Source: an uncultured Lachnospiraceae bacterium
Lineage (GTDB): Bacteria > Bacillota > Clostridia > Lachnospirales > Lachnospiraceae
Length of the DNA: 38,600 nt
NCBI GenBank assembly: GCA_910584965.1
Contig: CAJUDZ010000029.1
Span: 1-38,600 of the forward strand
Reading direction: 5' to 3'
Position 1 is the first letter of the stretch. Every line of letters starts with the position of its first letter. Made by a program: the position numbers and the translations under genes. Positions 22,695-30,117 of the stretch are shown here, piece after piece. The notes beneath the pieces were generated by a model. That model ran no database searches, had not been told where the DNA came from, and worked only from the letters and a program-made list of their open reading frames with translations.

Positions 22695-23036
22695 ATGGCG
22701 GACGGACGCATCGTGCTCTGCGGTGCAAACGCTTATGAGCAAAAATATTTTTATAATGAAAAGTTTGCTGCGGTTCCGGATTCAATTAAAGAAGAACTGC
22801 ATATTATCTGCGTTCTTTTTACGGAAGAAGTCGGCGGCATTTTCACGATTGTATTTGAAGAAGACGGCAGTATTTCGCTGGAAACCGATGCCAAAGAAGA
22901 AGATCTTCTCTATGATGAGATCAGCAGCGGCCTTATGGTACGGGAAATCCGCAGGAACAGACAGGAAATGTTTGAATCACTGAGCCTGTATTACAGAATT
23001 TTTATATTAAAGGAGAACATTGACGGACTGTTATGA
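22695..23036 (+). CDS. conserved small protein of unknown function (resembles DUF6145)
   Basis: The ATG at 22695 is preceded by AAAGGAGG; the longer frame from 22629 overlaps birA and has no ribosome binding site. The 113-residue product is acidic and soluble, with segments LCGANAYEQKYFYNEKFAAVP and CVLFTEEVGGIFTIVFEEDG that I recall from Lachnospiraceae proteins called DUF6145; this naming is from memory. There is no signal, membrane segment or catalytic motif I can point to. Its stop overlaps the dusB start by four bases (ATGA), so it is translationally coupled to a tRNA-modifying enzyme, and birA lies just upstream. Confidence 0.8.
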   Translation: MADGRIVLCGANAYEQKYFYNEKFAAVPDSIKEELHIICVLFTEEVGGIFTIVFEEDGSISLETDAKEEDLLYDEISSGLMVREIRRNRQEMFESLSLYYRIFILKENIDGLL

Positions 23037-23983
23037 AAATCGGTAATGTAACGCTTAACAATTCAATCATACTCGCTCCGATGGCAGGTGTTACGGACCT
23101 GCCTTTTCGTCTGCTGTGCAAAGAACAGGGGGCGGGACTCGTCTGCATGGAGATGATCAGTGCCAAAGCGGTTTTATATAACAATAAAAATACGGAATCT
23201 TTACTGGAAATTCATCCGCAGGAAGGCCCCGTATCTTTGCAGATGTTCGGTTCCGATCCCGATATTATGGGTAAAATTGCAAAACAGCTCGAAGAGCGGC
23301 CCTTTTCCATTCTGGATATCAACATGGGATGCCCCGTACCCAAGATTGTCAATAACGGAGAAGGCTCCGCGCTGATGAAAAACCAGAAACTGGCAGGAGA
23401 AATCGTCGCCGCGGTGGTACGTGCGATTCAAAAGCCTGTTACGGTGAAAATTCGCAGCGGTTTTGATAAAGACCATATCAACGCGGTGGAGATGGCCAAA
23501 GTCATAGAAAACGCGGGAGCAGCGGCGATTACGGTGCATGGGAGGACAAGAGAGCAGTTCTACGCGGGACGGGCGGACTGGGAAATCATTGCGAAAGTCA
23601 AAGAAGCCGTGTCCATTCCGGTCATCGGCAACGGTGATATTACGGATGGTGAGAGTGCGGCAAAGATGCTTGCGCAGACCGGCTGCGACGGGATTATGAT
23701 CGGCCGTGCGGCAAGGGGAAACCCCTGGATTTTCCGGGAAATTAACGCTTACCTGACGGACAAAACGAAACTTCCGCCTAAGACCGGAGAGGAATGCAGG
23801 GAAACGATGCTGCGCCATGCGAGGCTTCAGATGCAATACAAAGGCGAGTATACGGGGGTGCGCGAAATGCGCAAACATGTTTCCTGGTATACTGCCGGAA
23901 TGCCGCATTCCGCAAGACTCAGAGAACAGGTAAATACGGTGGAAGATTTTGCGGCGCTGGAGGAATTAATCGGACAGATGTAG
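23033..23983 (+). CDS. dusB: tRNA-dihydrouridine synthase
   Basis: Dus enzymes reduce uridine to dihydrouridine in the tRNA D-loop with FMN and NADPH. The 316-residue protein starts with the TIM-barrel motif LAPMAGVTDLPFRLLC, has the catalytic Cys100 in DINMGCPVPKIV and the FMN-phosphate region PVTVKIRSGF. ITVHGRTREQFYAGRADW and GNGDITDGESA follow, then IMIGRAARGNPWIF, and the C-terminal helical RNA-binding domain completes it. The DusB assignment rests on NMGCPVPK and the GRAARGNPW form typical of that group. AAAGGAGAAC precedes the start, which overlaps the previous stop by four bases. Confidence 0.94.
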   Translation: MKIGNVTLNNSIILAPMAGVTDLPFRLLCKEQGAGLVCMEMISAKAVLYNNKNTESLLEIHPQEGPVSLQMFGSDPDIMGKIAKQLEERPFSILDINMGCPVPKIVNNGEGSALMKNQKLAGEIVAAVVRAIQKPVTVKIRSGFDKDHINAVEMAKVIENAGAAAITVHGRTREQFYAGRADWEIIAKVKEAVSIPVIGNGDITDGESAAKMLAQTGCDGIMIGRAARGNPWIFREINAYLTDKTKLPPKTGEECRETMLRHARLQMQYKGEYTGVREMRKHVSWYTAGMPHSARLREQVNTVEDFAALEELIGQM

Positions 23984-23996
23984 CGTATATTCTCAT

Positions 23997-25109
23997 ATGA
24001 GAAGCGAAACAATATTCTATTATGTTACGGAAGAATCGATGACAGGACGCCCTGAATATCGGAAAAAACACTTCTGGCAGAAAATCAGGCCGGTTTCCTT
24101 TGTAGTGGAAAAAGAAGAAATGACAGTTGTCACGTTTTTAATTCCCGGACTGCAAAAAGGATGGAAGAGAGAAAAGCTGTTTCAACTGATGCAGGAGAGC
24201 GCGGAAGAACATCCGCTGCGCGCAGGCGGTGTCAGGATTTTAATTCAACCACAGGTGCGGTATCTGCTGGCGGAGCCGGAAGAGAAAAATCGGGATACTT
24301 CCTCAAAATCGGAAATATATCGACAGCAGGCATGGACGGAAACATTTTTGGCCGTATGTTTTCCGCTGTCCGAAAGAATTTTACGGGAACGGTTTCCGCT
24401 TCAGGGAAGAAAAGCCGGCATGATCGGGCCGGAATCGGTGGTGATCTTGATGGGAACTCTTTTTTTCCCGGAAGAACAGATGCAGCACCTCGCGGAGATG
24501 ATCGCGCCCTATCTGCCGTGCATAAACGCTCTCACGATTTTTTATGAGGCAGGAGATGCCGGGGAGAACTGCGGCGGGAGCCGCAAAACGGCAGATGCGG
24601 GAATCGAAACGGAAGCAGGAACGGAACCGGGCGGAAATACGGGAATCCGGGCGGAGGCAGAAACGGGAAGAAAGATCGGAACCCGGGCGGAAGCGGAAAC
24701 AACCGGAACGGCCGGCTTCGGAACAGAAGTGGAAGCAATCGGAACTGCCGGCTTCGGAACGGAAACGGAACAGACCGTGGAGTCCGGTACGGGATATTTG
24801 GAACAGGCGATTCATGCGTATGCGGAAGAACTGTATTACGAGTATGGTCTGGTCAGCCAGATCATTCGCAGTCCGGAAGCGCCGTCCGTTCGTTTTATCC
24901 GTCCGGTCGGACAAATTCCGGTTTTGTTTTTGGACTATGGATATGCCGGAGCGATGCCGTACCGTATGCTGAAAGAAGGAGGCATTTATCTGGACGTTGC
25001 TTCGTCGGAAAAAAAAGAAGCGTTATTCAGAAGAAAGTACAGGGGAATTTTCTATCAGTCTCCCCGGAAATACCTTGACACTGTGGTAAAAAGTGGTTAT
25101 GATAAATGA
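23997..25109 (+). CDS. unknown protein with a low-complexity 12-residue repeat insert
   Basis: I do not recognise this 370-residue protein. It has no signal or membrane segment. Residues 1-185 look globular (RPEYRKKHFWQKIRPVSFV, VTFLIPGLQKGWKREKL, FPLSERILRERFPLQG) and residues 265-370 form a second globular part (AYAEELYYEYGLVSQI, PVLFLDYGYAGAMPYRML, RRKYRGIFYQSPRKYLDT). Between them lies a Gly/Thr/Glu-rich stretch (about 186-262) with repeats GTAGFGTEVEAI and GTAGFGTETEQT, coded by a 36-base tandem repeat at 24705-24776. No good ribosome binding site precedes 23997; a second ATG at 24039 is an alternative start. It sits 13 bases behind dusB and carries the greA promoter in its last codons. 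Confidence 0.75.
   Translation: MRSETIFYYVTEESMTGRPEYRKKHFWQKIRPVSFVVEKEEMTVVTFLIPGLQKGWKREKLFQLMQESAEEHPLRAGGVRILIQPQVRYLLAEPEEKNRDTSSKSEIYRQQAWTETFLAVCFPLSERILRERFPLQGRKAGMIGPESVVILMGTLFFPEEQMQHLAEMIAPYLPCINALTIFYEAGDAGENCGGSRKTADAGIETEAGTEPGGNTGIRAEAETGRKIGTRAEAETTGTAGFGTEVEAIGTAGFGTETEQTVESGTGYLEQAIHAYAEELYYEYGLVSQIIRSPEAPSVRFIRPVGQIPVLFLDYGYAGAMPYRMLKEGGIYLDVASSEKKEALFRRKYRGIFYQSPRKYLDTVVKSGYDK
24705..24776 (+). repeat. 36-base tandem repeat inside the unknown gene
   Basis: Two adjacent units start GGAACGGCCGGCTTCGGAAC and GGAACTGCCGGCTTCGGAAC, 36 bases apart, coding the GTAGFGTE-type 12-residue units. More degenerate units (GIRAEAETGRKI, GTRAEAETT) lie before them. Confidence 0.7.
25075..25103 (+). 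promoter_or_regulatory. sigma-A promoter of greA
   Basis: Perfect TTGACA (25075-25080), 17-base spacer, TATGAT (25098-25103). It overlaps the end of the upstream coding region. The leader of about 105 bases contains the hairpin at 25125-25157. Confidence 0.8.
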
Positions 25110-25124
25110 GTTAATCAGACATTA

Positions 25125-25157
25125 CGCTCTCCTGACCGGACATCTGCCAGGAGAGCG
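25125..25157 (+). other. hairpin in the greA leader
   Basis: Arms CGCTCTCCTG (25125-25134) and CAGGAGAGCG (25148-25157) pair perfectly around a 13-base loop. No T-run follows. It could end the upstream gene's transcript weakly or shape the greA leader. Confidence 0.55.
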
Positions 25158-25214
25158 CATGCTGAAAACAACAGAAAAAAAGAACAAAGCAAGGACAGGA
25201 AAGGGCGTATCGTC

Positions 25215-25697
25215 ATGGAAGAAAAAAAGAACATTTTAACCTATGAGGGTCTTAGAAAATATGAGGATGAGCTTCATGAGCTGAAAGTCGTCAAACGTCA
25301 GGAAGTTGCCCAGAAAATTAAAGAAGCACGGGAACAGGGCGACTTATCGGAAAATGCGGAATACGATGCGGCAAAAGATGAGCAGCGCGACATTGAGGCG
25401 AGAATCGAAGAACTGGAGAAGATTTTAAAGAACGCGGAAGTCGTTGTGGAAGACGAAGTTGATCTGGATAAAATCAATATCGGATGCCAGGTAACAATTC
25501 TCGATATGGAGTATGCGGAAGAACTGGAGTATAAAATTGTAGGTTCTACCGAGGCAAACAGCCTGAAAGGCAAGATTTCCAATGAATCCCCGGTAGGAAA
25601 AGCACTGATCGGCAGTAAGGTCGGCGATGTTGTGGAAGTCGAGACACAGGCAGGCGTTTTACGCTATAAGGTATTGACGATTCAGAGATCCAATTAA
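25215..25697 (+). CDS. greA: transcription elongation factor GreA
   Basis: GreA enters the secondary channel of RNA polymerase and makes it cut backtracked RNA. The 160-residue length is standard. The N-terminal coiled coil carries the tip acidic motif GDLSENAEYDAAKDEQ, which holds the residues that place the catalytic Mg ion, and the C-terminal FKBP-like domain has GSTEANSLKGKISNESPVGKALIGSKVGD. AGGAAAGGG precedes the ATG. It has its own strong promoter and lysS follows about 75 bases later without a terminator, the common greA-lysS order. Confidence 0.97.
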   Translation: MEEKKNILTYEGLRKYEDELHELKVVKRQEVAQKIKEAREQGDLSENAEYDAAKDEQRDIEARIEELEKILKNAEVVVEDEVDLDKINIGCQVTILDMEYAEELEYKIVGSTEANSLKGKISNESPVGKALIGSKVGDVVEVETQAGVLRYKVLTIQRSN

Positions 25698-25784
25698 CAT
25701 ATTCAACGAAAGCAGTTACGGCGTGGCCGCAGGGGATACGAAAGCGGCGGGGCGGCGGACTGAGAGAAAGGCATGGTTAGCAGG

Positions 25785-27284
25785 ATGGCAGAACAACGGA
25801 ATCAGGAAAACGGACAACAGGTTCAGGATATTAATCAGCTTTTGAAAGTAAGGCGGGAGAAGCTGGCCGCTTTACAGGAAAGCGGCAAAGACCCTTTTGC
25901 CATTACGAAATATGATGTGACAAATCACAGTCAGGAAATCAAAGACAATTTCAATGCGCTGGAAGGACAGATCGTATCCATAGCGGGCCGTGTCATGTCC
26001 AAACGCGTGATGGGCAAGGCATCTTTCTGCAATGTTCAGGATCTGCAGGGAAACATTCAGTCCTATGTGGCAAGAGACAGCATTGGCGAGGAAGCTTATG
26101 CGGACTTTAAGAAATATGACGTGGGCGACATTGTCGGTATTGAAGGCGAAGTTTTTAAGACCAAAACAGGCGAAATTTCGATTCATGCCGCAAAGGTAAC
26201 ACTGCTATCCAAGAGCCTGCAGATTCTGCCTGAAAAATACCACGGTCTTGTGAATACCGATATCCGTTACCGCCAGCGGTATACGGACTTGATTATGAAT
26301 GAAGAGGTTAAAAAAACCTTTGTTATGCGTTCTAAAATCATCAGTTCCATCAGACGCTATCTGGACGGGCAGGGATTTTTAGAAGTGGAAACCCCGATGC
26401 TCGTGTCCAATGCGGGCGGCGCGGCGGCGAGACCTTTTGAAACACATTACAATGCGTTGGATGAAGACGTAAAACTTCGCATCTCTCTGGAACTTTATCT
26501 GAAAAGGCTGATTGTGGGCGGTATGGAAAGAGTTTATGAAATCGGACGGGTTTTTCGGAATGAAGGTCTCGACACAAGACATAATCCGGAATTTACCCTG
26601 ATGGAGCTGTATCAGGCCTATACGGATTATAACGGCATGATGGAGCTGACGGAGAACATGTTCCGCCATGTGGCCGAAGAAGTCTGCGGAACGACGATGA
26701 TTCCTTATGGCGATGTGGAAATCGATCTGGGGAAACCTTTTGCCCGGATGACGATGACGGAAGCCGTAAAAAAATATGCGGACGTTGACTTTGACGAGAT
26801 TAAGGATACGGCGGAGGCAAAGAAAATTGCCGATGAAAAAAATGTCCATTATGAAGAAAGACATAAAAAGGGAGATATTCTGAACCTGTTTTTCGAGGAA
26901 TTTGTGGAAGAACATCTGGTACAGCCAACCTTTATTACCGACCATCCGATAGAAATTTCTCCTCTTACCAAGAAAAAGCCGGACAAGCCGGATTATGTGG
27001 AGCGTTTCGAACTGTTCATTACATGCCGCGAGATGTGCAACGCTTACTCGGAGCTGAACGATCCGATCGACCAAAGGGAGCGTTTCCGGGCACAGGAGGA
27101 GGCGTTTGCGGCCGGAGACGAAGAAGCAAACCATACCGATGACGATTTCCTGAATGCGCTCGATATCGGCATGCCGCCGACCGGAGGCATCGGGTATGGC
27201 ATTGACAGACTGGTGATGCTGTTGACTAACTCGCCGGCGATCAGGGATGTTTTGTTGTTTCCGACGATGAAAAGTCTTTCCTGA
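25785..27284 (+). CDS. lysS: lysyl-tRNA synthetase, class II
   Basis: LysRS charges tRNA-Lys with lysine. I take ATG 25785 (499 residues, MAEQRNQEN); an in-frame ATG at 25773 lies only one base after GAAAGG and is the alternative. An N-terminal OB fold binds the anticodon (VSIAGRVMSKRVMGKASFCNVQD). The catalytic core has motif 1 (RSKIISSIRRYLDGQGFLEVETPML), motif 2 (YEIGRVFRNEGLDTRHNPEFTLMELYQAY) and motif 3 (GGIGYGIDRLVMLLT), the class II pattern. It is the last core gene before the accessory region and is followed by a small terminator. Confidence 0.96.
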   Translation: MAEQRNQENGQQVQDINQLLKVRREKLAALQESGKDPFAITKYDVTNHSQEIKDNFNALEGQIVSIAGRVMSKRVMGKASFCNVQDLQGNIQSYVARDSIGEEAYADFKKYDVGDIVGIEGEVFKTKTGEISIHAAKVTLLSKSLQILPEKYHGLVNTDIRYRQRYTDLIMNEEVKKTFVMRSKIISSIRRYLDGQGFLEVETPMLVSNAGGAAARPFETHYNALDEDVKLRISLELYLKRLIVGGMERVYEIGRVFRNEGLDTRHNPEFTLMELYQAYTDYNGMMELTENMFRHVAEEVCGTTMIPYGDVEIDLGKPFARMTMTEAVKKYADVDFDEIKDTAEAKKIADEKNVHYEERHKKGDILNLFFEEFVEEHLVQPTFITDHPIEISPLTKKKPDKPDYVERFELFITCREMCNAYSELNDPIDQRERFRAQEEAFAAGDEEANHTDDDFLNALDIGMPPTGGIGYGIDRLVMLLTNSPAIRDVLLFPTMKSLS

Positions 27285-27333
27285 TTTTAGAACCGGGAAA
27301 GCCCGGAAATAAAGGAAAGTTTGTTGTTACAAT

Positions 27334-27353
27334 ACTGCCGGAATGGCGGTTTT
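27334..27353 (+). terminator. terminator of lysS
   Basis: Arms ACTGCC and GGCGGT around GGAAT, one T-G pair, followed by TTT. The end of the core region is close to here. Confidence 0.55.
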
Positions 27354-27394
27354 ATCTCATATTTATCTCAATTCAATAGAGTTTTAAAGAAATG

Positions 27395-27432
27395 AAAGTC
27401 CTTGATACTGTAAAAAGTAGCAAGGGCTTTTG
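27395..27432 (+). terminator. terminator-like hairpin at the core/accessory boundary
   Basis: Arms AAAGTCCTTGATACT (27395-27409) and AGTAGCAAGGGCTTT (27416-27430) pair with one G-T and one mismatch and run into TT. It lies between lysS and the first accessory gene. Confidence 0.55.
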
Positions 27433-27527
27433 TTGTATTCAACTATTCAAGTTCTTTTCTCATTTAAAATGGTATAAATTTCTTTGTGAAAATGATATAA
27501 TGAAAAAAATGATTGGAGGTTATGGAG

Positions 27528-27689
27528 ATGCAGGCAATTGTAGAAAAAGAACTGCCCGAAAGAGAAAAGTTAGACCTTGTTGTTGAAATAGTGGAAATGT
27601 TTTGCAAAAAAGGTATCTCTTTCGGACAGGCTTCTGAAATTTTGACTATCGCACAAGAAGATCTGAAAAAGCTTCCTATCAGTGAATAG
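27528..27689 (+). CDS. small helical protein of unknown function
   Basis: A 53-residue ORF begins at 27528, eight bases after GGAGG; ATG 27522 is in frame and possible. An extended -10 promoter (TGA-TATAAT, 27493-27501) lies just ahead. The product (MQAIVEKELPEREKLDLVVE at the start, then FGQASEILTIAQEDLKKLP) is predicted to be helical and has the feel of a small antitoxin or DNA-binding protein, but I cannot name it. Its last 11 bases overlap the end of the zinc-ribbon gene on the other strand. Confidence 0.5.
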   Translation: MQAIVEKELPEREKLDLVVEIVEMFCKKGISFGQASEILTIAQEDLKKLPISE

Positions 27690-27906
27690 TCATGGCGAAG
27701 TGATTCGGATTTTCTCTGTGATTATTCATTCCGCTTGCTTCGTACTCTTCTATAGACTTTGTGATAGTTATTAGATGTTTAAAAACATCATCCGGAAGAG
27801 TATTTGAGCAGTTTGGGCAAACGAGAGATTCTTTTTTGAGCATATACTCAAACCCAACATTAAACTGCTCATTGCAGCTTTGGCACTTAAATTCAAATTT
27901 ATTCAT
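27679..27906 (-). CDS. small zinc-ribbon protein
   Basis: The 75-residue product starts MNKFEFKCQSCNEQFNVG and has a second pair in SLVCPNCSNTLP, so it carries two CxxC knuckles (residues 8-11 and 30-33) that should bind one zinc. The rest is a short helix and a polar tail. GGAGAAAGCT before the ATG is a good ribosome binding site, and a TTTACT-N17-TATACT promoter lies upstream. Zinc ribbons of this size are often phage or plasmid regulators; nothing more specific can be said. Confidence 0.7.
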   Translation of the reverse strand: MNKFEFKCQSCNEQFNVGFEYMLKKESLVCPNCSNTLPDDVFKHLITITKSIEEYEASGMNNHRENPNHFAMTIH

Positions 27907-27952
27907 AGCTTTCTCCTTTCTTTCGTATTCCAGATGGCAGTCTGGTACTTAC

Positions 27953-27981
27953 AGTATAGGAGATAAGCGAGAAAAAGTAAA
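27953..27981 (-). promoter_or_regulatory. sigma-A promoter of the zinc-ribbon gene
   Basis: On the minus strand: TTTACT (27981-27976), 17-base spacer, TATACT (27958-27953), 47 bases before the start codon. Confidence 0.7.
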
Positions 27982-28190
27982 TATTGATAGTACATAGGGA
28001 GTATTTCGGTACTCTCTTTTGTTCTTTTAAGTCTGCGGACGAAAAGTCGGAGAAGGCAGCAGGATTTTATATCAGAATACTATAAACCGAAATTTCATCA
28101 TGTCTATACAATTCCGTCCTTTCACATTATGTTGAATTTCTTCTACTTTACCAGTTCAATATATACCATAAAATCCAGATTGCGTCAAGG

Positions 28191-28213
28191 GGTTAGGGGT
28201 GATGGTAGGGGTT
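28191..28213 (+). repeat. left pair of integrase arm-type repeats (candidate)
   Basis: GGTTAGGGGT (28191-28200) and GGTAGGGGTT (28204-28213) in direct orientation. A matching pair lies just after the integrase gene at 36001-36020. The integrase has an N-terminal arm-binding domain, which binds such direct repeats near the element ends. Confidence 0.5.
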
Positions 28214-28260
28214 CAAAGCCTGTTTGAGAAACCTTGTAAATTACAGGCGGCGAACCCCTA
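28206..28260 (+). other. long hairpin upstream of rep
   Basis: TAGGGGTTC (28206-28214) pairs with GAACCCCTA (28252-28260), and GCCTG (28218-28222) with CAGGC (28244-28248) inside. It is 80 bases before the rep start. In rolling-circle replicons the origin or a regulatory leader often sits here. Confidence 0.5.
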
Positions 28261-28341
28261 TATAATTATCTATTCTCTAATTAGAGTTAAGCGTACTAAA
28301 ACAAAAAGGATATGGAAAAAGGAAATGGAGGGATTGCAGAC

Positions 28342-29424
28342 ATGGGGAACATGGAACATACGCCTGTTGTAAAGGAAGTAACAAAATACCATATGGGAAA
28401 AGTGCATGGGAACGCAAAGCGGAATGAAGAAATGGTTATGAACTATCTGAAACTGCTTGCAAACGGCATTGTAAAGAAACGCCTGTCGCCTCATGAAGCT
28501 CATATAATAAGGGAACGCAAGAAACGTCTGGAAAACTGTAACCGATTCTGGTCTATGGAAACTTATGAAGCCAGCCATGTAAGAGTGTTACTGCGAACCT
28601 TTTTATGTAAGGATAAATTTTGCAGTAATTGTAATCAGGTGAAGAAAATGTTACTGCAAAACCGTTTCCTGCCCTATATGGAACAATATAAGGATTCTCT
28701 GTATCATATGGTGCTGACCGTTCCAGACTGTAACGGCGAGGAATTGAGAGGAACCATACAGCATATGGCTTACTGCTTTAAAACTTTGGTAACGTATCTA
28801 AACGGCAACAAAAAAGTGAAGGGAGTAGACCTGTCACAGTATGGCTTTCAAGGCTGTATCCGTTCCTTAGAAGTCACATACAGAGAAGATGTCTACCACC
28901 CTCACTTTCATGTAGCCGTTGTTTTTGGGAACAACGGGATTGGGGAGAAGCATATTGCCAATCAATTTTCTGGTATAGAAAGCCGCCTGTTTTCTGATTT
29001 TGAAACCATCATCCAGAGGATATGGTGGCTCTTAGTCAATCAAAAGCGGCTTACCTCTGATAATATCTTAGGTGAGGACAATTCTTTCCAGCGATATAGC
29101 TGTATCGTGGATAAATTTCAGCCAGAGGACTATAAGAAACTGTTTGGGTATATGACAAAAATGTACTCCGAGGATAACAGCCGTATGCGGTATGACAACT
29201 TCAAGACTTTGTATTCTGCCCTCTCCCATATCCGCCAGATACAAAGCTATGGCGTATTCTATAATGTAAAGGAACTGAACACAGAAGCCTATACCGAACA
29301 GGAGTACCAGACGTTGGAAAGCTATCTTGTCTGTAAGGAAAAGCCCGTCTGCTCCTATGAGCCGTTAAGCCGCCTATCTGGCGATGAAAGATATATCGTG
29401 CTGAAAACAAAGCACCGAAAATAA
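28342..29424 (+). CDS. rep: rolling-circle replication initiator (Rep_1 family, HUH)
   Basis: The ATG at 28342 has GGAGGG nine bases upstream; the in-frame ATG at 28312 has only a close AAGGA. The 360-residue protein has the HUH endonuclease order: motif 1 LYHMVLTVPDCNG, motif 2 HPHFHVAV (His186, His188, His190) binding the metal, and motif 3 FGYMTK with the nicking Tyr270 and Lys273. A CxxC pair (FCSNCNQ) lies before motif 1, as in pC194/pUB110-type Rep_1 proteins. It would nick the double-strand origin and start rolling-circle replication of the excised element, and may also serve in its transfer. Confidence 0.88.
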   Translation: MGNMEHTPVVKEVTKYHMGKVHGNAKRNEEMVMNYLKLLANGIVKKRLSPHEAHIIRERKKRLENCNRFWSMETYEASHVRVLLRTFLCKDKFCSNCNQVKKMLLQNRFLPYMEQYKDSLYHMVLTVPDCNGEELRGTIQHMAYCFKTLVTYLNGNKKVKGVDLSQYGFQGCIRSLEVTYREDVYHPHFHVAVVFGNNGIGEKHIANQFSGIESRLFSDFETIIQRIWWLLVNQKRLTSDNILGEDNSFQRYSCIVDKFQPEDYKKLFGYMTKMYSEDNSRMRYDNFKTLYSALSHIRQIQSYGVFYNVKELNTEAYTEQEYQTLESYLVCKEKPVCSYEPLSRLSGDERYIVLKTKHRK

Positions 29425-29427
29425 AAT

Positions 29428-29554
29428 TTATTTTAAACTTGAGGTTTTATTTTAAATGAGATTTATGGGCGAAAATGGTTTTAAACTTATTTTAAAGTAG
29501 ACTGGAAACACTGTTTTCGTTCAGGTGAAATGATAAGGATTGAGTTTAAAATAA
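29428..29554 (+). repeat. four TTATTTTAAA decamers after rep
   Basis: Identical 10-base units lie at 29428-29437, 29447-29456 and 29487-29496 in direct orientation and at 29545-29554 inverted. They fill the AT-rich space between rep and the next gene, which starts 24 bases after the last unit. They could be operators for a regulator or origin iterons. Confidence 0.6.
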
Positions 29555-29577
29555 TTTTACAGACAAGGGGGAATGTC

Positions 29578-29805
29578 ATGGAACGATATATCACAGATAC
29601 GATTTACACTCATACCGTTACGGAAAAGGCGGCAGAAATTGAGTTGAGGGAAAAACAGCTTTATACAAGGCTGTCTGCTCTTATCTCTGGTGAGGAATAC
29701 CTACAGATTGAAGAAGAATTGAACCGTTTCTATAATGAGCTGGAAAGAGAGGGGTTTTGTAAGGGATTCAGCGAGGGAATACGGTTTATGCTGAAATGCT
29801 TATAA
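29578..29805 (+). CDS. small helical protein of unknown function (DUF6809-like layout)
   Basis: ATG 29578 follows AGGGGGA, so it is preferred over 29530; 75 residues. The sequence is helical, with ISGEEYLQIEEELNRFYNEL and a C-terminal FCKGFSEGIRFMLKCL. That ending, a helix with GFxxGxRxML, recalls small mobile-element proteins I know as DUF6809, though this is from memory. It lies behind rep and the decamer repeats, so a role in copy control or regulation is possible but unproven. Confidence 0.65.
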   Translation: MERYITDTIYTHTVTEKAAEIELREKQLYTRLSALISGEEYLQIEEELNRFYNELEREGFCKGFSEGIRFMLKCL

Positions 29806-30117
29806 CGGTATCAGTCACAGGGTTAAAGATTTTAGGCGGTTTGTAAGCGGGATGCGGAATAAAACGATATGTAAACCGCTGTAAGGAATCTGTCTTGTAA
29901 GCGATTGAGGAATGACATTTTAGCCATATGGATTTTCTATCAGCTTTTGTAGAACGGAAATAGGATTTTTACAAGGCTTATAAGCGGCTAAGTTGCTTTT
30001 CGGCGATAGGTGGAGTTATTCTCAGTCAAGCGGTTAAAATGCATTAGCGGTGATTTCTGGTCATTTAAAATGGGGAAGATTCTCTGTTAAAGGGTATCTT
30101 CCCCATCACTGTATCAT
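29806..30117. other. gene-free stretch between convergent units
   Basis: These 312 bases hold no ORF with a ribosome binding site. GCGGTTT and AAACCGC near 29836-29879 can pair. TTGTAAGCG occurs at 29841 and 29895, and TTATAAGCG at 29978, without regular spacing. A terminator for the XRE gene lies at 30070-30106. Confidence 0.4.
30070..30106 (-). terminator. terminator of the minus-strand XRE gene
   Basis: Arms ATGGGGAAGAT (30070-30080) and ATCTTCCCCAT (30096-30106) pair perfectly. On the minus strand the stem is followed by TTTTAAAT. Confidence 0.7.

Larger units (their letters stand above)
27907..28341. other. intergenic region holding the left end of the integrated element
   Basis: From left to right these 435 bases contain the minus promoter of the zinc-ribbon gene (27953-27981) and a small hairpin GGGAGTA/TACTCTC near 28000. 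The paired GGTTAGGGGT/GGTAGGGGTT repeats are at 28191-28213, and a long hairpin at 28206-28260 stands before rep. No gene is seen. Confidence 0.5.

Noticed and set aside
27401..27407. CTTGATA, the nick-site core of pC194/pUB110-type origins, in the hairpin after lysS
   Set aside because: It is about 900 bases upstream of rep, outside the proposed element, and only seven bases long; the surrounding hairpin reads better as a terminator.
29841..29986. TTGTAAGCG repeats as origin iterons
   Set aside because: Only two exact copies and one variant, irregular spacing of 54 and 83 bases; not above chance with confidence.
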